The translations under genes and the position numbers were made by a program. The notes beneath the pieces were generated by a model. That model was not told the DNA's origin. It searched no databases and saw nothing but the letters and a program-made list of their open reading frames with translations. This document shows, in pieces, positions 15,688 through 22,604 of a stretch of DNA of 64,000 bases (position 1 is the first letter of the stretch; the number at the start of each line of letters is the position of its first letter). This DNA comes from Neptunicoccus cionae (lineage in GTDB: Bacteria > Pseudomonadota > Alphaproteobacteria > Rhodobacterales > Rhodobacteraceae), in assembly GCF_014643735.1 (NCBI RefSeq), contig NZ_BMKA01000006.1:1-64000 (forward strand). The letters run 5' to 3'.

Positions 15688-18513
15688 TCAGGCGATGCTG
15701 TCTTTAACCCAATCAAAATCATCCATGCCCAATCCTAACAACGTGATGCTGTCTTCGCCATTGCTAAGCACCAGATTGCCGTCTGCCATGCTGGCGGCGT
15801 CATCAATGCTTTGGCCGTCGGACAGGAAGTCTTTGAGGGTCAGGGTGTCTTTAACTGAGAAATCGGTCACAATGTCCTGACCAGTGCCAGCGCTAAATAC
15901 GAACTCATCCTTGCCCGATCCGCCGGTCATGATGTCATTGCCTGCTTGGCCGGACAGCTTGTCGTCACCGCGGCCCCCTTTAAGGGTGTCTGCCCCGGAC
16001 CCGCCATTTACCGTGTCATCGCCCTTACCGGCAAAAATTTTATCCTGACCTTTGTTCCCGTGCAGGACGTCGTCATTGTTCATACCGTAAAGCCGGTCGT
16101 TTCCGGCCTTGCCGCGCAGGTAATCATCGCCCCCCCGTCCGTAAAGCGCATCATCACCACCGGCCCCGTTCACACGGTCCTCCATACCGGAGCCCCGAAG
16201 GATATCGTCTTCCTTGGTTGCTGTGATCGTCGGCGCACCTACAGTGATCGCTGCATTGTTCAGATCCAACGAGGCAGAGCTGTTTTCCAGTGCGTCTTCG
16301 GGATTGTCAGTGTTGGAAGCATAAAAGATATAGCTGGGTTTCTCTCCGGATTCATCCAGAGACAGCAGTGTACCCAAAGCCGAACCGTGGTCGATTGCCT
16401 TGATGACGACACCCTCGCCTGCACTGCCCAGATTGCCAAGCTTGACCTCGTCCAGTGTCTCGCCGTTAACGACCTCGGTTTCCTTGATACGGATTACATC
16501 GGAGCCGGGATCGGTCGGATCAATCGGCCCGGTTCCTTCGGTCAGTTCCAACACACCATCGGAATTGGCTTCTAAATCAGCCAGAATGACCACCTCGCCC
16601 GTACCAAAGGCGAGTTCTTCCACATTGATAATAAAGTCGCTGCCATCGGGGCCGTTGATCCGGTAGCCGTCTCCTTCGATGCGCAGGGAGTAATCTGCAG
16701 GGCTGCCCGACAGAACCACGCGATCCGTCCCGCGGCCGCCGTTGATGCCGTCATTGCCCTTTCCGGCGATGAAGGTGTCATTGCCACGGCCGCCCATAAG
16801 ATAGTCTTCCTCAGGGGTGCCGATCATGACGTCGTTTGCATTGGTGCCTGTTTCAGTAACACCTTGCTGGCGGAACTCCCCGCCCTCGGCCTCGGACCAC
16901 CAGGGAGACGTCCTGTCGTTGAGACGTTCCAGCAATTCTGATCGCGGGGTGCTATCATCCAGACTGTCATAAAGCGCCCATGACCCCCATTTGGAGGGGG
17001 TCGCAATATCGGTGAACTGCATAAAGGCCCCATCGCCATGCTCAGTCCAGGCATCCCATATCTGCTGGTAGAGCTCGGCCATTTCTTCGGACCGTACGAA
17101 ATCAATCATAAAGTCGTTCAGAGCTGTAATATGGGCTTCGGTCAGACCACTTACGGCGAAAGAATGATGTACATGCTGGCCCCCCTCATAGGAGACGAGC
17201 TTGAGGCCATTGTCATGCGCAACAGCTGCGGTCTCTTTGAGGGATCCTGCTATTTGCGGGATCGAGTTGGTGTAGTTGGGATCTTGCAGCCGGTTTGCCA
17301 GCCATTGCTTGGCATCTATCGCCGGGTTGCTGATTGCGGCGATCAGATCGTCTCTGAGGTCGTTATGGCCCATTGTGGCCACGCCAAAATAGGTTGTTGT
17401 GGCCAGCTCTTCAAAGACTGTGGTTGGGTCGACGTAATTTTCCGGCTCGTTCTCGCGCCAGATGGCGGCGTCCAGAAGGCGTTCGGACAGCCAGGGGTTT
17501 ACAGCGTTTGTCCCCAGCACATTCGCCAAACGCCCGCCGTCTGCCTCAGGACCATAGACGTCTTCCCAAATCAGGGCAGTCTCAACAGCCTTCTTGACAT
17601 GGTAATCAAAGCGGGCGCTTTCCCCCCATTCAGCTTCGGATTGATCACGGACCCAGCGGGCCTGTTCAAAGGAAAGGTTCCAGACCTCATTGGAATATTC
17701 GACCCGTGCCGTCAGCTCTGGGTCGAGATTGTCCCGCACATAGGTCGCAAAATTGCGGATATATTCGTCATCGGCAAGGTGGGGCATTGTGAACCATGGA
17801 TCCACACCCAGTTCATTAGCCAGTTGCACCATATATTCCACCGGCATGCCCTGCTTGCCGAATGGCCCGGTGACGGAGGGCATGTCATCCCAGGAGGTCA
17901 CTTCGGAATTATTCGTTTCCATCCAGTTCATGAAGCGCAAGTCGCGGGCATCTTCGACCAAGGCAAGCCAGTCGGGATTAAACACCGCCCCCGCATCGTA
18001 CAGGTCTTTGTGCTCTTCTGCTACGATCGAGATGTTCTTGATGTAATTCCCGTTGTTTCTGGGGTCCGTTTCCATGATGTTCATGAGGAACTCTGCGGCA
18101 TCGGCATTTTCGAAAACGATGCGCCCGGGCTCGGAAGAAATAATCGTGGCATCGCCGCGCAGCTCGATGGTGCCTTCGCCTTCGTATTCCAAAACGTAAA
18201 CGCCGGCATGGTCGTTTCCGGCGTTTTCACGGAAATCGCTCCAGGCCCAGATTGTGCCAATCCGTTCAAGTCCGGCGGGGATTTCGGTCGGCCAGCCATC
18301 GGCGTCCAGATAGCCGCCATCGCGCAACTCGTCGGTGGTCATGCCACCCCAACCGCCGTCAACATGCCCGATCCAGGGGCGCATCATTTTTGTCAGGTCA
18401 AGAAACTGCAGTCCCGGATTGTAGTCATAAGCCCCAGCCAGATTGAATGAGAGCGTCGGGTTGTCCAGTCCTTGTGCTGTTTCGGCCTGTGCCAGTTCGG
18501 ATTCGTAAGCCAT
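15688..18513 (-). CDS. RTX protein with clan GH-A-like glycoside hydrolase N-terminus
   Basis: I start it at ATG 18513 (MAYESELAQAE), which has GGGA upstream; the frame stays open for 49 more codons, but that extension looks unlike a protein start. The product has 941 residues. Residues ~25-540 resemble a TIM-barrel glycosidase: EYSNEVWN (272-279) with an Asn-Glu pair fitting the acid/base Glu276, and SYEGGQH (441-447) fitting the nucleophile Glu443. From ~557 come RTX repeats, an insert (about 600-770), and a second RTX block, ending in a type I secretion-type tail (WVKDSIA). Probably a secreted glycanase that trims or remodels the polymer made here. Family membership and catalytic residues are inferred from motifs only. 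Confidence 0.8.
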   Translation of the reverse strand: MAYESELAQAETAQGLDNPTLSFNLAGAYDYNPGLQFLDLTKMMRPWIGHVDGGWGGMTTDELRDGGYLDADGWPTEIPAGLERIGTIWAWSDFRENAGNDHAGVYVLEYEGEGTIELRGDATIISSEPGRIVFENADAAEFLMNIMETDPRNNGNYIKNISIVAEEHKDLYDAGAVFNPDWLALVEDARDLRFMNWMETNNSEVTSWDDMPSVTGPFGKQGMPVEYMVQLANELGVDPWFTMPHLADDEYIRNFATYVRDNLDPELTARVEYSNEVWNLSFEQARWVRDQSEAEWGESARFDYHVKKAVETALIWEDVYGPEADGGRLANVLGTNAVNPWLSERLLDAAIWRENEPENYVDPTTVFEELATTTYFGVATMGHNDLRDDLIAAISNPAIDAKQWLANRLQDPNYTNSIPQIAGSLKETAAVAHDNGLKLVSYEGGQHVHHSFAVSGLTEAHITALNDFMIDFVRSEEMAELYQQIWDAWTEHGDGAFMQFTDIATPSKWGSWALYDSLDDSTPRSELLERLNDRTSPWWSEAEGGEFRQQGVTETGTNANDVMIGTPEEDYLMGGRGNDTFIAGKGNDGINGGRGTDRVVLSGSPADYSLRIEGDGYRINGPDGSDFIINVEELAFGTGEVVILADLEANSDGVLELTEGTGPIDPTDPGSDVIRIKETEVVNGETLDEVKLGNLGSAGEGVVIKAIDHGSALGTLLSLDESGEKPSYIFYASNTDNPEDALENSSASLDLNNAAITVGAPTITATKEDDILRGSGMEDRVNGAGGDDALYGRGGDDYLRGKAGNDRLYGMNNDDVLHGNKGQDKIFAGKGDDTVNGGSGADTLKGGRGDDKLSGQAGNDIMTGGSGKDEFVFSAGTGQDIVTDFSVKDTLTLKDFLSDGQSIDDAASMADGNLVLSNGEDSITLLGLGMDDFDWVKDSIA

Positions 18514-19001
18514 TATATAGAGTCCCAGTATGAGCCGGAGAATGAATGGCAGGGCACCAGAAATCCGACGGCATAGAAGTTCGTGCCAACACATAAAAAC
18601 TATTACCCCCGTGTCTATTCTATGTTGTGACCATGACCATTTCAGGCGGAATATTACCACATTTGGGAACGATGGGCAGATTACAGCTCAAAATTGGGGG
18701 GATCGCTTCCACGGCAGCACATGTCGAGGGGGTGTCGTGGTAGAAACCGCAGCCCGACAGGGCAAGACATAACAGGTTCTGGGCAAGAATGCGTTGGCGA
18801 TTCAGGTGGAAGTCACGTTCTTTAATTTGGCAAGATGGGGATAGGCGATATTAGGAGCGCCGTGAATGTCGTCCGCTTCAGGGCCTGCTATTGGACGCAT
18901 TTGGCGATGGAGAGTATGTACATGGCGAGATTTGTATTTTGCGAAACGCCATAAAACACACCTCGGAATAAAGTAATGAACGTGGATTGTACGGGATATT
19001 A
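18514..19001. other. Intergenic region, no gene seen
   Basis: This is the upstream region of the RTX/glycosidase gene. I see no convincing coding frame; the frame overlapping its start is only an upstream extension of that gene. Short dyads occur (ATGGCG near 18920 with CGCCAT near 18950), too weak to call. Its promoter should lie here. Confidence 0.4.
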
Positions 19002-19229
19002 TTATTCAAATCTGCTTTGCGGAATCCGTTGGGCGTGCGGGCTGGGAGACGGGTGTCGGGTGAAACCGTTGCGCGCGAGTATCAACCAGAGTGCACTAGC
19101 ACTGACCCCGACGATACCTCCGAACATATATGCAGCAATGGCCATTAATATTCCCGCTCCTGAAACGAGAGTCGCAATGGCGGCAAAGATGCCTGAGATT
19201 ATTCCGAGAGTGATGTAGACAATAAACAT
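19002..19229 (-). CDS. Small membrane protein (75 residues)
   Basis: The predicted peptide has two hydrophobic segments (about residues 2-22 and 26-52, rich in Ile, Ala, Gly) joined by a Gly turn, then a basic, polar tail (ARNGFTRHPSPSPHAQR). ATG 19229 is preceded by AGGAT at a fitting distance. It stands alone between the exosortase and the RTX/glycosidase gene, both leftward. I do not recognise the family. The opposite-strand frame over the same bases lacks such organisation. Confidence 0.5.
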   Translation of the reverse strand: MFIVYITLGIISGIFAAIATLVSGAGILMAIAAYMFGGIVGVSASALWLILARNGFTRHPSPSPHAQRIPQSRFE

Positions 19230-19872
19230 CTGTTAATCCTATTCGCTATGTCTTCTTAAAAGAAACGTCACTCCCATGTCCATTTCATGGACAAATTATG
19301 TCATAATTGAGCGGAATTTAACCACAATTGCGAAACTGTGGATGTATTCTTGCTCAATCTTAAGGTTGCGTGTTTATTTAGACACAATACTCTAAGTCGT
19401 TTCTCGTGTAAATTGTGTATAACCTAAAGATGCAATCTAAAGATGATTTTTTGGTAGTGATATTTGGCGGTTCCAGTTTAATGCGACCTGCAAGCTGTTA
19501 TGGTTGTTAGAATTAAATTTTAATTGTTAATTTATTATTAATTAAGATGGATTTTAGCCGCAATACAGGCGCAGAAGCATAGGTGGACTATGCTAGAAGC
19601 ATATCATCTATGCTTTTGGATCGTTTTTTGCCAAATCTTCAATCGCCACATTAGGTGGTGGAGTGGCGAGTTAATTCTATGAGCAGGGGGAGCGGGTTCT
19701 ACAGATTCAGATTGATTCGCTTGTCCGGGCCCTTTTAGAGCGCATTGATTGCTCAATACGCGTTTTTGAAGTCTGCGGCCGTTTCAATAGATCAACTGTA
19801 AATGCCCTCAGAAGGCTTTCACTAATCTAGTGAGTCGGTTCTCCCGAGGCTGGCGCGTGTAATTCCCTGACA
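19230..19872. other. AT-rich intergenic region with paired inverted repeats
   Basis: About 640 bases without a convincing gene, strongly AT-rich between 19300 and 19560. It lies downstream of the exosortase gene and upstream of the small membrane protein gene. It holds the two tandem palindromes at 19575-19615 (separate entry), which may be a control site. Confidence 0.45.
19575..19615. repeat. Two tandem palindromes AAGCATA-N-TATGCT
   Basis: AAGCATA (19575-19581) pairs with TATGCT (19589-19594), and a second AAGCATA (19597-19603) pairs with TATGCTT (19609-19615). The units begin 22 bases apart, close to two helical turns, which suits two dimers bound side by side on DNA. The stems are too AT-rich for a strong terminator. 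Confidence 0.45.
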
Positions 19873-21489
19873 TTAAAGCTCTGGGACAAAACGGGGCATC
19901 ACGGTGGTAAGCTCGAGGAAGGTGTCTTGCAGACGCGCCTCTGCTTGGGCATCTGTTTCGTCTTTGGTAATCGGGGTCGTCAAACGCACGAGCGCGCCGT
20001 CAGTCCGGCCAATCGTCAACCCGTCCCAAAGAAGATACATTTTGGCCGCCAGATCCCAGGCCACGTGGCGGCCGTGCTGTTCAAACCAGTAATAGACCAG
20101 CATTCGGGATTCGCCCTTTTGGATCACCGCGCGGTTTAAATTGTAAGTCTCGGAAAACCCGACTTGGGGGGCGACATCGACCCGTTCCAACCATGCGATC
20201 TCCCAGCCCGCACCCGGCAGGCAGATTTCAGGCGAATGGGTGCCATTTCGGGTCTGATCGTCATACCAAGCAATGAACAGTCCCACTTGTGCTGCGGCAT
20301 CAGAACGGGAGAGCTGGACCGCGAGGTAGTCATCTGCTGCCAATACCTGCGCGACATTTTCAGTTAGAACCTCGGGGATACCGACATTCCATGGGCCCAG
20401 AGTTGTCGGGAACAGCAAAAATGGTTCGCGGTCGACCGGGCCGGTGTCTATCTGCGGGCGGACCTGCCAGCTTATCGTTGCCAGCGACAGTAGGACGGCT
20501 GACAAAATGAGGGCCTTTGACGGCTCGATCAAGCGGATGCGGGTCGCCTGCGTCACCCAGCCGGAGGTGTCCAGATCCAGCGCATCCAGAAGCGGCATTT
20601 TCTCAGCCGTGAACCGCAGCATGACCCAGGCAAGAAGAAACAGGATCACCACGCAAATCATAAAGATGACCCAGCCTTCAAAGAAATGGCTGAAGCCTTC
20701 GAGGTATTCCAGCCCCAGATAGTTCACCAGCCAGCCAGCAAAGGCGATGCGCACTGAGTTCATCACAATTGTGATCGGTGCGGCCGCCAGAAGCAGGACG
20801 GCTTTATGCCAGATGGAACCGCGAAACAGCACTGCAAAAATGTAAGAGAACGACATGATGGGGAACAGATATCGCAGGCCGGAGCAGGCTTCGGCCACGT
20901 GCAATTTGTAAACCCCGAGATCAATGATATTGCCTTCAAGGAAGACAGGCACATTGATCAGTTGCAACATCCAGACGCCAAGTTCCGATGACCAGGCTTG
21001 CAAGATGGTGGACATCTTATAATAAATGACCCCCGGCAACGGCAGCATGAAGACAAGATGCACCACCGGTGGCCAAAACTGCTTGCCCTGTTGCCAACCC
21101 CAAGAGATGAGCAACATCGCACCCACCCAGAGGATCAGCGCATAAGCTACGATATCGTCAATCTGGGCCTGCTTGCCCACGGCCCCGACGAGCAGGGCAA
21201 ATACCAGCAACGCGATACCGGCGCCCCGGTCGGCAACAGGATCGGAGGTGACGGGGACATCTTTAAGCTGACGTAAAAAGAGCAACAGGGACAACACCGG
21301 AATCAGAGGTCCATGGCTGTACTCGGGGAGTTCCCAAGCGGTTAACAGCGCGGCAACGCCCTCTTGGAAATACAACAGCGCGGCAAGTGTTGCGATTGCC
21401 AGCCAGAAGGTGCCAGCGTGGAAATACCCATTCAGAGCGGAAAACGTTCTTGGTTTATGGATCGCGGGCATCTTTGAAACACTCGTCAA
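19873..21489 (-). CDS. xrtD: Exosortase with fused EpsI-like domain (VPLPA-CTERM type, XrtD-like)
   Basis: A 538-residue polytopic membrane protein. The exosortase core (about 25-290) shows the catalytic triad: Cys202 in VAEACSGLRYL, Arg247 in MNSVRIAF and His268 in GFSHFFEGW. After the last TM segments, residues ~340-538 form an EpsI-like periplasmic domain (AWYDDQTRNGTHSPEICLPGAGW). A core fused to EpsI is the layout of the exosortase specific for VPLPA-CTERM proteins. It would cut the sorting tail and pass the substrate to the outer surface or matrix. The probable substrate gene lies 48 bases upstream in the same direction. The symbol rests on architecture and neighbour. Confidence 0.88.
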   Translation of the reverse strand: MTSVSKMPAIHKPRTFSALNGYFHAGTFWLAIATLAALLYFQEGVAALLTAWELPEYSHGPLIPVLSLLLFLRQLKDVPVTSDPVADRGAGIALLVFALLVGAVGKQAQIDDIVAYALILWVGAMLLISWGWQQGKQFWPPVVHLVFMLPLPGVIYYKMSTILQAWSSELGVWMLQLINVPVFLEGNIIDLGVYKLHVAEACSGLRYLFPIMSFSYIFAVLFRGSIWHKAVLLLAAAPITIVMNSVRIAFAGWLVNYLGLEYLEGFSHFFEGWVIFMICVVILFLLAWVMLRFTAEKMPLLDALDLDTSGWVTQATRIRLIEPSKALILSAVLLSLATISWQVRPQIDTGPVDREPFLLFPTTLGPWNVGIPEVLTENVAQVLAADDYLAVQLSRSDAAAQVGLFIAWYDDQTRNGTHSPEICLPGAGWEIAWLERVDVAPQVGFSETYNLNRAVIQKGESRMLVYYWFEQHGRHVAWDLAAKMYLLWDGLTIGRTDGALVRLTTPITKDETDAQAEARLQDTFLELTTVMPRFVPEL

Positions 21490-21537
21490 GATAACGCCGG
21501 GCCAGCTATGAATTGGGGCCGGAGAGAAACGGGCGCA

Positions 21538-22200
21538 TTACGCCCGTTTGCGACGCCGTGCAAAACCCAAGGCTCCAAGTGCGCCGAGCAGAAGCATGCC
21601 GCCTGCGGGCAGTGGTACAACTGCCGGAACAGCATCAGCCGAACGGACTGTTATGTTCGCAATGGCAAAGCTGGAATGCTTGAACTTGTCCTTCTTTTTA
21701 AGAAAGGAGTCTATGGCTGAAACATCAAACCTGTTTGAGGTGTAATCGTCTGTGAACGTATAGGTTTCCACAACGTCACCTGTCAGTGCATCAAGGCCGC
21801 TCGTTGAAAAGCCGAAGTCGTCGCGCTTGATGAACTTAGTGAATGTGATGCTTTCAATGGTGACATCGGTGTCAAAGTTAAAGACAACCGTTTCTTCAGC
21901 GCCTTTGGAGTCAATTTTGGCGGAATTGTCTTTTTTGCCAGATTTCACGCCTAAACCGAAATTCTTAGTCAATACTTTGGAGCTGGACGTGACATCTTTG
22001 GGGTTGGTCTTAATGGCGCTAACCGTCAAGCCAATGTCGCCCTGTGTGAAATCGAGCATCTTCGCCCGTTTCATCTTTTCGGCAGTGAAGTCAAAGGTAA
22101 CGCTGGCGGCCCCGGCCGTTACCGTCGAAAGAGCCATTCCAAGCCCTAAGGCCAAAGCTCCGTTAGTCAGGTTCTTCAAATTCAATTCAAAACTCCACAT
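21538..22200 (-). CDS. VPLPA-CTERM sorting-domain protein (probable exosortase substrate)
   Basis: A 220-residue secreted protein with an N-terminal signal peptide (ending near TAGAAS) and a C-terminal sorting tail: VPLPAGG at residues 195-201, a hydrophobic helix (MLLLGALGALGF), then a basic cluster ARRRKRA. Between them is a beta-rich part with many Thr, Ser, Asp and Lys and only weak family resemblance. The tail is the recognition signal of exosortases. The gene lies directly before the exosortase gene in the same direction. ATG 22200 has a GAAAG site. It is divergent from the adenylation-fusion gene, across a 404-base control region. Confidence 0.88.
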   Translation of the reverse strand: MWSFELNLKNLTNGALALGLGMALSTVTAGAASVTFDFTAEKMKRAKMLDFTQGDIGLTVSAIKTNPKDVTSSSKVLTKNFGLGVKSGKKDNSAKIDSKGAEETVVFNFDTDVTIESITFTKFIKRDDFGFSTSGLDALTGDVVETYTFTDDYTSNRFDVSAIDSFLKKKDKFKHSSFAIANITVRSADAVPAVVPLPAGGMLLLGALGALGFARRRKRA

Positions 22201-22416
22201 AGTACAACTTTCACAATCTGGCTATTTGCGCAGATCCCTGCAAACTAAAAACTGACGAAGCCTGATACGTAGACTTCCGAGACTCACTTTATCTAATTAG
22301 TTAATCTAAACACAGTTGGAGCAATTTTCCAACCGCAACATTCGCTAGATCCGGTAACTTTTAAGAGACTTAACGCGCGAAAACTGTATTTCCAGTATTA
22401 TTCCAGCAAAACCGCC

Positions 22417-22458
22417 CCCAAAATGCGCTTTTTGGAAAAGGCAGGGTGGCATTTTGGG
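22417..22458. repeat. 10-bp inverted repeat with 22-base spacer (operator candidate)
   Basis: CCCAAAATGC (22417-22426) and GCATTTTGGG (22449-22458) are exact inverted copies, with centres 32 bases apart or about three helical turns. It lies about 150 bases upstream of the adenylation-fusion start. No T-run follows, so an operator is more likely than a terminator. Confidence 0.45.
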
Positions 22459-22538
22459 TGCCGTAAGGTAGCCAATTTTGCTGATAAGAGCGCGGAAACA
22501 ACTTCTGGAACTTTCTTTGGTTACTGTGTAATCGAAAT

Positions 22539-22553
22539 CTGTAAATTTCACAG
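22539..22553. promoter_or_regulatory. Short palindrome CTGTAAATTTCACAG (possible operator)
   Basis: A 15-base palindrome with one mismatched pair, about 50 bases upstream of the fusion-gene ATG. It resembles GntR- or CRP/FNR-like sites in shape, but it is short enough to occur by chance. Confidence 0.25.
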
Positions 22554-22604
22554 AGATGCGCCTGCTGTGCTGGCATCTTCCGGTATTACAAGGCCATTGA
22601 ACAG

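Larger units (their letters stand above)
22201..22604. promoter_or_regulatory. Divergent control region, VPLPA protein / adenylation fusion
   Basis: A 404-base AT-rich region between divergent genes, without a convincing coding frame. It holds a 10-bp inverted repeat (22417-22458) and a short palindrome close to the fusion gene (22539-22553); both are listed separately. Promoters for both genes are expected here, but I could not fix the hexamers. Confidence 0.5.

Noticed and set aside
17038-18450. Open frame of 470 codons on the plus strand
   Set aside because: Antisense to the glycoside-hydrolase part of the RTX gene; the sense frame has the catalytic-type motifs.
18514-18660. 49-codon upstream extension of the RTX/glycosidase gene
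   Set aside because: It lacks a ribosome site and would add a Trp/Cys-rich stretch unlike a type I substrate; ATG 18513 fits better.
18976-19218. 80-codon frame on the plus strand
   Set aside because: The opposite-strand frame at 19002-19229 has TM segments and a better ribosome site, so this one is its shadow.
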